Assembly: GCA_035270785.1 (NCBI GenBank) | Contig: DATESN010000086.1 | Location: forward strand, 1-64,000 | Length of the DNA: 64,000 bases | DNA from: DATESN01 sp035270785 | GTDB taxonomy: Bacteria > Bacillota > Clostridia > Lachnospirales > Lachnospiraceae | Reading direction: 5' to 3' | Part shown: positions 8,863 through 18,436 of the stretch, piece after piece | How the letters are laid out: each line of letters opens with the position of its first letter | How positions within the stretch are numbered: the stretch's first letter is position 1 | Translations under genes and position numbers: made by a program | Notes under the pieces: generated by a model | Seen by the model: only the letters and a program-made list of their open reading frames with translations | Database searches by the model: none | Told to the model about the DNA's origin: nothing

Positions 8863-9987
8863 ATGAAAAATAAAAAAGAAAAACCTGATATTTTAACTAT
8901 AAAGATAGGAAGAACGAATTACAGGGCACTTGTAATAGCATTTATATGCTCCGTTGCTTTTATGCTTTTCATTACAGTAGGCAGTATGACATTATTTAAA
9001 ATGCAAATTTCAGATGATAGCATAATAGAAGAAAATCTAAAGTATACAAAATATAGTAAACATTATGTAATGATTACGGGAAGTGGAAAAACGTCGTTTT
9101 GGGAAGGTGCATATCAGGCTGCCCTTAAAACAGCAAATGAAAACGATGCTTACCTGGAGGTCCTTGGAAATAATCTTAGTGTGGATTACTCTGAAAAAGA
9201 ATTAATGAGAATAGCAATTGATTCTAAAGTAGATGGAATTATTGTGGAAGCTCACGAAAATAGAGGGATGCGTGATCTAATAGATGAAGCAGTAAAAGCT
9301 GGAATTCCTGTAGTCACCGTAATTGGAGACTGTGCTTCTAGTAGTAGGCAGAGCTATATTGGTATTAGTAGTTATGATCTTGGTAGTGAATATGGTGAGC
9401 AAGTATGTAGCATTGTAGATAATTATTATAGGATAGGTTCTAACATAAGAAGTACAACTGTGAAACCAACAAAAAAGGTTTTGGTCCTGATGAATGAAGG
9501 GATGGATAATACCAGTCAGAATATTGTTTATACTAGCATTGGTGAAACCATTGAAAGGGAAACGGAAAATGCCGACAAAGTACAATTAGAATCCAAAACA
9601 ATCAGCAATGAAGTGGCGTTTGCGGCAGAAGAATCCATTAGGGATATCTTACTTGATAAAGAAAATCAGCCCGACATCATTATCTGTTTGGATGAGCTTA
9701 GCACTACTTGCGTATATCAGGCGGTGGTTGATTATAACAAAGTGGGTCAGATAGATATTATTGGATATTATGATTCTAGTACCATTTTACATGCCATTTT
9801 ACAAAAAGTAATTTATTCTACCATTTTTGTAGATACTGCCCAATTGGGAGAGTATTGTATCAATGCGTTGGAAGAATATAAGGAATCGGGATATGTAAGC
9901 GAATATTATTCTGCGGATATCTTTTTGATTTCTTCAAGTAATGTTAAAAAATATTTGGAGGAAGAAAATAATGCGGCCAAGGAATGA
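8863..9987 (+). CDS. Membrane-anchored sugar-binding protein, XylFII-like sensor subunit
   Basis: 374 residues: a basic N-terminus, one membrane anchor (about residues 26-48) and an extracellular Peripla_BP_4/RbsB-like fold from about residue 65. There is no lipobox Cys. It overlaps the start of a LytS/YesM kinase gene by 17 bases, followed by a YesN regulator. The same order is known for the XylFII-LytS-YesN D-xylose sensor of clostridia, in which the anchored binding protein presents ligand to the kinase rather than to a transporter. I infer that role here. Ligand identity (xylose or another aldose) is not proven by the sequence. Confidence 0.75.
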   Translation: MKNKKEKPDILTIKIGRTNYRALVIAFICSVAFMLFITVGSMTLFKMQISDDSIIEENLKYTKYSKHYVMITGSGKTSFWEGAYQAALKTANENDAYLEVLGNNLSVDYSEKELMRIAIDSKVDGIIVEAHENRGMRDLIDEAVKAGIPVVTVIGDCASSSRQSYIGISSYDLGSEYGEQVCSIVDNYYRIGSNIRSTTVKPTKKVLVLMNEGMDNTSQNIVYTSIGETIERETENADKVQLESKTISNEVAFAAEESIRDILLDKENQPDIIICLDELSTTCVYQAVVDYNKVGQIDIIGYYDSSTILHAILQKVIYSTIFVDTAQLGEYCINALEEYKESGYVSEYYSADIFLISSSNVKKYLEEENNAAKE

Positions 9988-11476
9988 AAGATTACGTTGG
10001 AAGATTACAATTCAAACAAAGTTAATGTTAACTTTTGTTTCAACAACGGTTATTATATTAGCAGTAAATCTTTTTATGTATTTTAGCATCAACAATATGA
10101 TTAAGCAGTTAGATATGATTTATAAAAGTAATATCGTTCTTAATGAACTTGCAGAAGCATTAGTTGATGTGCAGACAAACATGACGGATTATCTAAATAC
10201 AAAGTCATCCGATGCTATGGAGGAATATTACCGTAGTGAACAGAATTATTCAGAATTAATTGGGGAGTTGAACCATGAAACAACCAATAATAATTTATTG
10301 CTTATGGAAAAGAATATTTATAATATGTCTGAAAGTTATTTGGAGATTACAAATCAGACTGTAGAAGCAAAACGTGGACGTAATGTGGAAAAATATAAGA
10401 TTAGATATGAAAAAGCCACTGATTTGCATGATTACATTAGTACTTATATATACAGTTTGAATAACGAACAATTCCGGAGTAATTCTAGCAATTATCAAGT
10501 ACTTTCCTTTTCGCTACATTATATGGAAATGATTAGTATATTTATTTTAATTGTGGTAGCCATATATAATATTATTTTAATATCATTAGTAACAAGATCC
10601 ATTATCAATCCACTCAAAATTCTCGCGAAGGTTGCAAATGAAGTTGCAGAGAGCAACTTTAATGTGAAGTTGCTTGAAGTTCACTCTAACGATGAGGTTG
10701 GTGTTGTGAGCAAGGCATTCAATAAAATGCTGATTAACATTAGAGAGTATATTGAACGAATCAGAGATAGCATGGAAATGGAAAGAAAGATGAAGGAAAA
10801 AGAGCTGATGATGGAAACACATCTTAAAGATGCTCAGTTAAAATATCTTCAGGCTCAAATAAATCCGCATTTTTTATTTAATACACTTAATGCAGGTGCG
10901 CAACTTGCCATGATGGAAGGAGCGGAAAGAACTTATATGTATGTTCAGAATGTTGCTGAGTTTTTCCGTTATAATGTGAAGAAAAACAATGATATTGTTA
11001 CATTAAAAGAAGAAATAGAACTGGTTGATAATTATATCTACATTTTGAATGTCCGGTTTTCAGGAGATATTCATTTTGTAAAAGAAATCGATGAGACATT
11101 AACCAAGATACAAATACCTAGTATGATATTGCAGCCAATTGTTGAGAATGCGGTGAATTATGGAATTCGAGATATAGAATGGCAAGGAATTATAGTATTA
11201 AAAGTATATAGTGAAAAGGATATGATTTGCATTAGTATTAAGGATAACGGTATTGGTATGAGCCAGGAAAAGATAAACCAAGTAATTTCTAACGAATTAA
11301 GGGAAGTTGATTTATCAAAAGATTCAAATGGAATAGGACTTGATAATGTGATAGGAAGATTGCGATTGTTTTTTGATATTGATAATACTTTAGAAATTAT
11401 TAGCGAAGGTGAAAGTATGGGAACAGAAATTATTATTCATATCCCAAATACGGAAAGGAATACTGTAAATGTATAA
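9971..11476 (+). CDS. Sensor histidine kinase, LytS/YesM type
   Basis: 501 residues. TM1 near 17-38, an extracellular helical region of about 150 residues, TM2 near 178-205, then HAMP (RSIINPLKILAK). The His_kinase domain carries the phospho-acceptor His in QINPHFLFNTLNA, and the C-terminal HATPase has DNGIGM and GIGLDNV boxes. ATG 9971 is chosen because GGAGGAAG lies just before it; an upstream ATG at 9941 has no such site. Its overlap with the anchored binding-protein gene and with the YesN gene (8 bases) points to one signalling complex. Confidence 0.9.
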   Translation: MRPRNERLRWKITIQTKLMLTFVSTTVIILAVNLFMYFSINNMIKQLDMIYKSNIVLNELAEALVDVQTNMTDYLNTKSSDAMEEYYRSEQNYSELIGELNHETTNNNLLLMEKNIYNMSESYLEITNQTVEAKRGRNVEKYKIRYEKATDLHDYISTYIYSLNNEQFRSNSSNYQVLSFSLHYMEMISIFILIVVAIYNIILISLVTRSIINPLKILAKVANEVAESNFNVKLLEVHSNDEVGVVSKAFNKMLINIREYIERIRDSMEMERKMKEKELMMETHLKDAQLKYLQAQINPHFLFNTLNAGAQLAMMEGAERTYMYVQNVAEFFRYNVKKNNDIVTLKEEIELVDNYIYILNVRFSGDIHFVKEIDETLTKIQIPSMILQPIVENAVNYGIRDIEWQGIIVLKVYSEKDMICISIKDNGIGMSQEKINQVISNELREVDLSKDSNGIGLDNVIGRLRLFFDIDNTLEIISEGESMGTEIIIHIPNTERNTVNV

Positions 11477-13061
11477 AATAATGATTGCAGATGATGAAGG
11501 AATTGTAATTGATTCCCTTAAGTTTATTATAGAAAAAGAATTTGGCGATAGTTGTATGATTGCTTCGGCGAAAACGGGAAGAAGTGTAATTGAGCTCTCG
11601 GAAAGTTATCGACCTGATATAGCAATTATGGACATACAAATGCCAGGAATCAATGGTATTGATGCAATGAAAGAAATTAAAACAAACAATTCTAACACCG
11701 TTTTCATTGTTATGAGTGCATACGATAAATTTGATTATGCACTAAAAGCTATTAACCTAGGTGTATTAGAATATCTAAATAAACCAGTAGAAAGAAATAC
11801 CATTGTAAATATATTAAAAAAGGCAATGAACCTGATCGATAAGGACCGTGAAAAAAGAAGTCAGGACTTAATAACAAGAGAAAAGTTGGAAACAGTAGTT
11901 CCCATCATTGAAAGTGGTTTAATTTATAGTATTTTATTTCGTGAAAACTTTGAACAAGATATTGTAAATTATAAGCAACTTTTAGGAATTGAAGAAGACC
12001 ATGGATACATGGCAGTTTTGGTCTGTGGTGATAAGCAAGAAGGAAACTATATGACCAATGTTGTTGGAGCCAGTGTTAAGATACAAAATTACTTTCATGA
12101 AGTTCGAGAAATTATAAAAGAGTTTTTCCCGTGTATTATGGGAACGGTTATGTCTAATAAAATTCCCATTTTTATCCCATATCAGGACTCCAAAATGGAA
12201 TATAATGAAAGAAGCCAAGTAGTGGAGAAATCAAGAGAGCTTGTGCGAAAATTACGTAAAAAGGTTGATATCTTGTTTCGTATTGGAATAGGTTCAGTAA
12301 CGGGACTAAACGGTGCGATGGATTCCTACAACGAAGCACTAAACGCTTTGATGCATTCAAGTGGTTCCGTTGCCCATGTAGATGATTTACCCATTGGTTG
12401 CGATTACGAAGAAAACTATCCAATTGATACAGAAAAATCTCTTTTTGAAAAGATAGAATTAGGCGATATTAATGGCAGTATTACCTCTGCAAATAAGTTC
12501 TTTGATTGGATGGAAGAAAATTATGCAGAGTTTTTGACCGATATCAAACTAAAGGCATTAGAATTTGTATTATGGACCGAGCATTTGGCCTATGAAAGTG
12601 GAGGTATGACATATCATTTTCGCTCCAGACAGGATTATCTTCCTACATTAATGATAATCGAAGATCTTTCAGAAGTTAGAACCTGGTTTGTAGATAAGGT
12701 TTCGGAAGCGTGCAGAAATGTTGTCATTAAAAAAGAAGAACAGTCAAGCGGAGTAATTAGTAAAGCTAAAAATTATATTAATATAAACTTTGCTAAAGAT
12801 ATTACGTTAGTTGATGTTTCCAGGGAAGTGGATATTAGTCCCTATTATTTTAGCAAAATATTTAAGGAGGAAACGGGAGAAAACTTTATAGAATACTTAA
12901 CCAACATTAGAATCGATAATGCAAAATTTTTGCTGACAGATACAGATTTAAGTATGAAAGAGATTTGTGCTCAGATAGGATATTCAGACCCGAATTATTT
13001 TAGTAGAGCATTCAAAAAGAATGTGGGAGTAACCCCAACGGAATATAAGGAGAGTAAATAA
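11469..13061 (+). CDS. Response regulator, YesN type (REC + AraC HTH)
   Basis: 530 residues. The N-terminal receiver domain has acidic pocket ADDE, phospho-acceptor Asp55 in IMDIQMPG, and Lys in LNKPVE. A long middle region follows, then a C-terminal AraC/XylS double HTH (about 425-527, with ISPYYFSKIFKEETG and IGYSDPNYFSRAFKK). It overlaps the kinase gene by 8 bases. By analogy with characterised LytS/YesN pairs, it should activate the adjacent sugar-transport genes at 14319-18296. A candidate target is the region between 14094 and 14318. Confidence 0.9.
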   Translation: MYKIMIADDEGIVIDSLKFIIEKEFGDSCMIASAKTGRSVIELSESYRPDIAIMDIQMPGINGIDAMKEIKTNNSNTVFIVMSAYDKFDYALKAINLGVLEYLNKPVERNTIVNILKKAMNLIDKDREKRSQDLITREKLETVVPIIESGLIYSILFRENFEQDIVNYKQLLGIEEDHGYMAVLVCGDKQEGNYMTNVVGASVKIQNYFHEVREIIKEFFPCIMGTVMSNKIPIFIPYQDSKMEYNERSQVVEKSRELVRKLRKKVDILFRIGIGSVTGLNGAMDSYNEALNALMHSSGSVAHVDDLPIGCDYEENYPIDTEKSLFEKIELGDINGSITSANKFFDWMEENYAEFLTDIKLKALEFVLWTEHLAYESGGMTYHFRSRQDYLPTLMIIEDLSEVRTWFVDKVSEACRNVVIKKEEQSSGVISKAKNYININFAKDITLVDVSREVDISPYYFSKIFKEETGENFIEYLTNIRIDNAKFLLTDTDLSMKEICAQIGYSDPNYFSRAFKKNVGVTPTEYKESK

Positions 13062-14093
13062 GTGAAAAGAAAAAGCTTTAGTTTGCTGCTTGTAATTGTA
13101 TGCGTGTTATGTGGTTGTAGTAAAAAACAGGAAATTCCAGAAGATAATATTCAAGTAGAAGAAGAGAAAATTCAAATTGGCATGAGTTTTGATTCATTTG
13201 TCATAGAACGTTGGCAGCGTGACAGAGACGTTTTTGTTTCAAAAGCAAAAGAACTTGGTGCTGAGGTTAATGTTCAAAATGCCAATGGTGATTTATCAGA
13301 GCAAATTTCACAGATTGAATATTTTGTTAAAAAGAAAATGGATGTTATTGTTATTATCTGTATTAATGCGGATGGTCTAGCTGATGTAGTTAAAAAGGCG
13401 AAAGATCAAGGAATAAAAGTGATTTGCTATGATCGTATGATTAATGGAGGAAATGCGGATCTTTATATATCTTTTGATAATGAGCAGGTTGGGGTAATGA
13501 TGGGTAAAGCCCTTGTAGAAGCAGGAATTGAAACGAAGAAAGTGCTTATGTTATGTGGACCTACTACGGATAATAATGTCGCTATGGTTGAGAAAGGGTT
13601 TTCTTCTGTAATGAGAGCAAATAATGTGGAAATTATTGACGTTATGCATGCAGAAGGTTGGAAGGCTGAGCAGGCAGGTGACTATATTTATGATAATATG
13701 GATGTAGTGAATCAAGTAGATGCGATCATGTGTGGCAATGATTGTTTGGCTACACAATGCATTCGTGCACTGGCGGAAAAAAGGCTGGCTGGAATCATTA
13801 AGGTTGTGGGTCAGGATGCTGATTTGGAAGGATGCCAAAGAATTGTAGAAGGAACTCAGGTTATGACCGTATATAAACCAGTGGAAAAACTAGCACAAAG
13901 AGCTGCTGAATATGCTATCAAGCTTGCAAAGGGTGAGGACCTTGGAGAATTATCAACAATTTCAGATGGAGTATATAAGGTTCCCTCCGTGGTATTAGAA
14001 CCAATAACAGTTAATGCATTAAATATAGATAATATCATTATTAATAGTGGATACCACCTATATGAAGATGTATATTTAAATGTTTCAAGATAA
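13062..14093 (+). CDS. xylF: XylF-like D-xylose-binding lipoprotein
   Basis: 343 residues with a lipoprotein signal (LCGC, Cys19) and a Peripla_BP_4 domain. The sequence around ERWQRDRDVFV, NGDLSEQISQIEYF and CYDRMINGG is the classical XylF pattern, closer to enterobacterial XylF than the second binding protein at 14319. The GTG start directly follows the yesN stop and lies 6 bases after AAGGAGAG. Position at the end of the sensor operon, rather than in the transporter operon, suggests it may help sensing or share the downstream permease. Assignment of substrate is from family resemblance. Confidence 0.8.
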   Translation: MKRKSFSLLLVIVCVLCGCSKKQEIPEDNIQVEEEKIQIGMSFDSFVIERWQRDRDVFVSKAKELGAEVNVQNANGDLSEQISQIEYFVKKKMDVIVIICINADGLADVVKKAKDQGIKVICYDRMINGGNADLYISFDNEQVGVMMGKALVEAGIETKKVLMLCGPTTDNNVAMVEKGFSSVMRANNVEIIDVMHAEGWKAEQAGDYIYDNMDVVNQVDAIMCGNDCLATQCIRALAEKRLAGIIKVVGQDADLEGCQRIVEGTQVMTVYKPVEKLAQRAAEYAIKLAKGEDLGELSTISDGVYKVPSVVLEPITVNALNIDNIIINSGYHLYEDVYLNVSR

Positions 14094-14154
14094 GGTACAT
14101 AGATACATACAACAATGTAGCACAAAGTTGTCACAATAGATTTTACAACAAAAT

Positions 14155-14206
14155 AATGCTAGGACAATTAGAAGTAGGAGAAAAATTGTCCTAGCATTTG
14201 TCTTTC
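14155..14206 (+). terminator. Long hairpin terminator after the sensor operon
   Basis: Perfect 15-base arms AATGCTAGGACAATT (14155-14169) and its complement (14184-14198), then TTGTCTTTC. The T-tract is interrupted, so termination may be partial. Confidence 0.65.
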
Positions 14207-14283
14207 TTAGCACAGAAGGAAAGTTAAAAATTTCATGAGTTTAACAAGTATGTACTATAGGATTCATGATATATTATGGGTGT

Positions 14284-14294
14284 AACAAATTGTT
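14284..14294. promoter_or_regulatory. Palindrome AACAAATTGTT upstream of the chvE-like gene
   Basis: An 11-base palindrome with a central A, 24 bases before the ATG of the transporter binding protein. The same core recurs at 25670-25680 upstream of the LacI-GGDEF gene. The position suits an operator, but no regulator is assigned. Confidence 0.35.
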
Positions 14295-14318
14295 GTTCAA
14301 ATAAAGGGAGGACCAAGA

Positions 14319-15458
14319 ATGAAAAGAAAATTATTTAGTGTTTTACTAAGCGTAGCTATGGTTGCTACATTATTAGTTGGATGTGGAAAAGCAACTGATA
14401 CAACAAAGGATGCAGACAAAACAGTAGTTGAAAAAGACACAGCAGTAGTTGAAAAAGAAGCAGACACAGCAATTCAAAAAATTGGTGTAGCAATGCCTAC
14501 CAAAGATTTACAACGTTGGAACCAAGATGGATCTAATATGGAAGCAGAATTAATCGCAGCTGGATACGAAGTAGATCTTCAATATGCATCTAACGATATT
14601 CAAACACAAGTTTCTCAAATCGAAAACATGATCAGTAACGGATGTAACTTATTAGTTATTGCTTCCATTGATGGAGATTCTCTTGGAACAGTATTAGCTC
14701 AAGCAAAAGAAGCTGGAATTCCAGTAATTGCTTATGATAGATTAATCATGAACTCAGATGCTGTTACATACTATGCAACATTTGATAATTATATGGTTGG
14801 TACAAAACAAGGCGAATACATTGTAAAAGCTTTAGATTTAGACAATGCAGCTGGTCCTTTTAATTTAGAAGTAATCACTGGTGATCCAGGCGATAACAAT
14901 GCTAAATACTTCTATAATGGTGCAATGGATATTCTTAAACAATATGTTGATTCAGGAAAATTGGTAGTTCAATCAGGACAGGTAGATTTTGCAAAGGTTG
15001 CTACAGCTAACTGGGCAACAGATGCAGCTCAATCAAGATTTGATAACATTCTTGCAACTTATTATTCTGGTGGAACAAAATTAGACGTTGTTTTAGCATC
15101 TAACGATTCAACAGCACTTGGTGTTGCTAACTCAATTGAAGCTAACTACGATATCACAGCTAACGGATGGCCAGTATTAACAGGTCAAGATTGTGATATT
15201 GCTAACGTTAAAAACATGATTGCTGGAAAACAATCAATGTCAATCTTCAAAGATACTCGTACTTTAGCAACTCAAGTAGTAGCTATGGTTGATGCTGTTA
15301 TGAAGGGCGGAGAAGCTCCAGTAAATGATACAAAGAGTTATGATAATGGAACAGGAATTATTCCTTCATACCTATGTGAACCAGTATTTGCAGATGTTGA
15401 TAATTACACAAAATTATTAATCGATTCTGGTTACTATGCAGAAGCTGACTTAAAGTAA
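14319..15458 (+). CDS. chvE: Multiple-sugar-binding lipoprotein, ChvE-like
   Basis: 379 residues: a lipoprotein signal with lipobox VGC (Cys22), an acidic/Lys linker, and a Peripla_BP_4 domain of the ChvE/XylF group (PTKDLQRWNQDG, SQIENMISNG, YDRLIMNSDA, GDPGDNNA). ChvE-type proteins bind xylose, glucose, arabinose or galactose for GguAB. Codons are more regular than in neighbours, which suggests high expression. A GC-rich hairpin follows the gene, consistent with binding protein being made in excess over the ATPase and permease. RBS GGGAGGA precedes the ATG. Confidence 0.88.
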   Translation: MKRKLFSVLLSVAMVATLLVGCGKATDTTKDADKTVVEKDTAVVEKEADTAIQKIGVAMPTKDLQRWNQDGSNMEAELIAAGYEVDLQYASNDIQTQVSQIENMISNGCNLLVIASIDGDSLGTVLAQAKEAGIPVIAYDRLIMNSDAVTYYATFDNYMVGTKQGEYIVKALDLDNAAGPFNLEVITGDPGDNNAKYFYNGAMDILKQYVDSGKLVVQSGQVDFAKVATANWATDAAQSRFDNILATYYSGGTKLDVVLASNDSTALGVANSIEANYDITANGWPVLTGQDCDIANVKNMIAGKQSMSIFKDTRTLATQVVAMVDAVMKGGEAPVNDTKSYDNGTGIIPSYLCEPVFADVDNYTKLLIDSGYYAEADLK

Positions 15459-15477
15459 TAAGATTATAAATTATAGG

Positions 15478-15500
15478 CAGGCGGGAGTTTTTCCCGCCTG
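15478..15500 (+). terminator. GC-rich intercistronic hairpin after the chvE-like gene
   Basis: CAGGCGGGA (15478-15486), GTTTT, TCCCGCCTG (15492-15500), with no T-tract. It is better read as an mRNA 3'-end stabiliser or weak terminator separating binding protein from ATPase. Confidence 0.6.
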
Positions 15501-15565
15501 TTGTAAGTAAAACAATAAAACCCTATTTGTAATATAGATTAGATTAGTTATTAGGAGGGATACAA

Positions 15566-17098
15566 TTGGCGAATATCATACTGGAAATGAAAAATATCAC
15601 CAAAAACTTCCCGGGAGTTAAAGCACTTGATAATGTTAACTTGCAAGTTAGAACTGGTGAGATACATGCACTTGTAGGAGAAAATGGTGCGGGAAAGTCT
15701 ACATTAATGAATGTACTAAGCGGTATTTATCCTTATGGGAGTTATGAGGGAGATATCCTGTACAATGGCGAAACCTGTCAGTTTGCCAAGATTAGAGATA
15801 GTGAAGAAAAAGGAATTGTTATTATACATCAGGAATTAGCATTAATTCCATATATGACAATTGGTGAAAATATGTTCCTAGGTAATGAAAAGGGACATAA
15901 AGCAGCAATAAATTGGATTAAAACATATGGTGAAGCCGATAAATATCTAAAGATAGTTGGCCTCAATGAATCTTCTAGAACTCTTATAAAAGATATTAGT
16001 GTTGGTAAGCAGCAGCTTGTTGAAATTGCAAAAGCACTTGCCAAAAATGCAAAATTACTTATTTTGGATGAACCGACAGCATCGCTCAATGAATCAGATT
16101 CAAGGGCGCTTTTAGATTTATTGCTTAAATTCAAAAAAGAAGGAATGACTTCGATTATTATATCTCATAAATTAAACGAGATTTCTTATGTAGCTGATAA
16201 AATTACTATAATACGAGATGGTTCCACTATTGAAACCTTGGATAAAACAGTTGATGAAATATCTGAAGATAGAATTATAAAGGGCATGGTTGGACGTGAT
16301 TTAGTGGATCGTTTTCCTAAACGCCTAGTAAAAAATATTGGCGAGGAAAGAATGTCTGTAAATGATTGGAATGTATATCATCCACTATATACGGAAAGAA
16401 AAGTTGTTAATAATGTAAGCATTAAAGTTAAAAGAGGTGAAGTAGTTGGTATCTCTGGTCTTATGGGTGCAGGTCGTACGGAACTAGCCATGAGTGTATT
16501 CGGCAAAAGTTACGGAACGAATATCACAGGTTCCATCATTCTAAATGGGAAAGAAGTACATTTAAACACTGTTAAAGATGCAATTAAACACAAGTTAGCA
16601 TATGTAACAGAAGATAGAAAAGGAAATGGATTGATTCTTTCAAATCCAATCAAAACCAATACAACATTAGCAAATTTAAAATCCATTAGCAAAAATGGTG
16701 TTATCGATAAAGATGAAGAATATAGAGTCGCTGTAGAATATAAAGAGAAGCTAAATACAAGATGTCCGTCTGTGGAACAAAGTGTTGGTAATTTAAGTGG
16801 TGGAAATCAACAGAAGGTATTACTTGCCAAATGGATGTTCGCAGATCCTGACATTTTGATTTTAGATGAACCAACAAGAGGAATTGATGTTGGTGCAAAA
16901 TATGAAATTTATTGTATCATTAACCAACTAATTGCAGAAGGAAAATCAGTTGTTTTAATCTCTTCAGAACTGCCAGAAATATTAGGTATGTGCGATCGAA
17001 TTTATATTATGAATGAAGGAAGAGTAGTTGGTGAACTTGATTCAGAAGAAGCATCACAAGAAATTATTATGTCACATATTTTAAAATCTAGCAGCTAA
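15566..17098 (+). CDS. gguA: Sugar ABC transporter ATP-binding protein, GguA/XylG-like
   Basis: 510-residue CUT2 ATPase made of two fused ABC domains. Domain 1 has GENGAGKST near residue 37, VGKQQLVEIAKAL and LILDEPTASLN. Domain 2 has the usual degenerate P-loop (GLMGAGRTE), LSGGNQQKVLLAKWM and LILDEPTRGIDVGAK. A TTG start at 15566 is used: it lies 6 bases behind AGGAGGG and no ATG is nearby in frame. It energises the permease that follows 13 bases downstream. Confidence 0.92.
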   Translation: MANIILEMKNITKNFPGVKALDNVNLQVRTGEIHALVGENGAGKSTLMNVLSGIYPYGSYEGDILYNGETCQFAKIRDSEEKGIVIIHQELALIPYMTIGENMFLGNEKGHKAAINWIKTYGEADKYLKIVGLNESSRTLIKDISVGKQQLVEIAKALAKNAKLLILDEPTASLNESDSRALLDLLLKFKKEGMTSIIISHKLNEISYVADKITIIRDGSTIETLDKTVDEISEDRIIKGMVGRDLVDRFPKRLVKNIGEERMSVNDWNVYHPLYTERKVVNNVSIKVKRGEVVGISGLMGAGRTELAMSVFGKSYGTNITGSIILNGKEVHLNTVKDAIKHKLAYVTEDRKGNGLILSNPIKTNTTLANLKSISKNGVIDKDEEYRVAVEYKEKLNTRCPSVEQSVGNLSGGNQQKVLLAKWMFADPDILILDEPTRGIDVGAKYEIYCIINQLIAEGKSVVLISSELPEILGMCDRIYIMNEGRVVGELDSEEASQEIIMSHILKSSS

Positions 17099-17111
17099 AG
17101 GAGTGTAAACA

Positions 17112-18296
17112 ATGAGTAAAGCAAAAATTATGATGGGTATCAAAAAGTATACAATGATTATTGTACTAGTATTGATCACCATATTCTTTGCGATTGCAAC
17201 AGAAGGAAACATTCTAAAATCGCAAAATATAAGTAATCTTATCGCGCAGAATGCCTATGTATTTGTATTATCAACAGGTATGTTGTTATGTATTTTAACG
17301 GGGGGTAATATTGATCTATCCATTGGTTCAGTAGCCTGTTTTGTAGGAGCCGTTGGTGCAACTCTTATGGAAAACCAAAATGTTCATCCCGCAATTGCAG
17401 TAATTTTAATGTTAATTATTGGTATTATGATTGGAGCATGGCAAGGATTTTGGATTGCATTTGTTCGAGTTCCCCCCTTCATTGTAACCTTGGCAGGAAT
17501 GTTAATATTCCGTGGCCTTTCTAATGTAGTATTGCAAGGATTAACAGTTTCCCTTAAAAAATCCCCAACATTTATTAGTTTATTTGGTGGTGGAGCAAAT
17601 TGTTATATTCCAGATTTTCTTGATTTTATGAAGTTACCGGATTTTAACATGACCAGTATGATTATGGGTATTGTTGCATGTTTGATCTATATCATTATTA
17701 CAATTAAGGGTCGTATTTCAAAAGCAAAAAAGGGTTATGAAATGGAATCATTAGTTTCAACCATAGTAAAGTTACTATTAATTAATGTAATAATTTTAGC
17801 TGTAACCTTTAAGATTTCTCAGTATAGAGGTATCCCAACAGCGCTTATTTGGGTAATTATTGTTGTAGTAGTTTATGGATATATTACATCTAAAACAACA
17901 ACAGGACGCTATTTCTATGCGGTTGGAGGAAATGAAAAGGCAACAAAGTTATCTGGTATTAACACAAACAAAGTATATTTTCTTGCATACACAAATATGG
18001 GATTCTTAGCAGCGCTTGCAGGTATGCTAACAATCGCTCGTATGACATCGGCTCAACCAACATATGGGCAGAACTATGAAATGGATGCCATTGGAGCATG
18101 TTTTATTGGTGGTGCTTCCGCTTACGGTGGAGTTGGTACTGTTCCAGGAGTTATTGTGGGTGCAGTTCTTATGGGTGTAATCAACATTGGTATGTCTATT
18201 ATGGGTGTTGATGCAAACTATCAAAAAGTAGTAAAAGGACTTGTTCTTTTATTAGCCGTTATCTTTGATGTAGTAACCAAAAAAGCAGATAAGTAA
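17112..18296 (+). CDS. gguB: Sugar ABC transporter permease, GguB/XylH-like
   Basis: 394-residue CUT2 (BPD_transp_2) permease with about ten to twelve membrane segments. Typical stretches are LTGGNIDLSIGSVACFVGA near residue 60, FIVTLAGMLIFRGL, and GGNEKATKLSGIN near the C-terminal third, ending AVIFDVVTKKADK. It has a longer middle loop, as in GguB/XylH rather than RbsC. It forms a homodimeric channel for the sugar delivered by the ChvE-like protein. RBS AAGGAG precedes the ATG. Confidence 0.92.
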   Translation: MSKAKIMMGIKKYTMIIVLVLITIFFAIATEGNILKSQNISNLIAQNAYVFVLSTGMLLCILTGGNIDLSIGSVACFVGAVGATLMENQNVHPAIAVILMLIIGIMIGAWQGFWIAFVRVPPFIVTLAGMLIFRGLSNVVLQGLTVSLKKSPTFISLFGGGANCYIPDFLDFMKLPDFNMTSMIMGIVACLIYIIITIKGRISKAKKGYEMESLVSTIVKLLLINVIILAVTFKISQYRGIPTALIWVIIVVVVYGYITSKTTTGRYFYAVGGNEKATKLSGINTNKVYFLAYTNMGFLAALAGMLTIARMTSAQPTYGQNYEMDAIGACFIGGASAYGGVGTVPGVIVGAVLMGVINIGMSIMGVDANYQKVVKGLVLLLAVIFDVVTKKADK

Positions 18297-18316
18297 ACTT
18301 ATCTAATATCTAATCT

Positions 18317-18358
18317 AGAAGGGGTTCTTTTATGTGCAGGCATATTAGAACTTCTTTT
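18317..18358 (+). terminator. Terminator after gguB
   Basis: AGAAGGGGTTCT (18317-18328) pairs fully, with G-U wobbles, to AGAACTTCTTTT (18347-18358), which supplies the U-rich 3' side. Confidence 0.65.
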
Positions 18359-18361
18359 GGA

Positions 18362-18390
18362 TTGACATAGTGACAAAAAAACCATATTAG
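18362..18390 (+). promoter_or_regulatory. SigA-type promoter of the chemoreceptor gene
   Basis: TTGACA (18362-18367), 17-base spacer, TATTAG (18385-18390), about 47 bases before the chosen ATG. It is not of the sigma-28 type often used for chemotaxis genes. Confidence 0.6.
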
Positions 18391-18436
18391 GAATGTGTAA
18401 CTTTTATAAATGCAAACATGTCTAGGGGGCGGCTAT

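Noticed and set aside
15478..15500. Strong terminator cutting the chvE-like gene off from gguAB
   Set aside because: Stem is strong but lacks a T-tract, and gguA has no obvious own promoter, so it is treated as an intercistronic hairpin.
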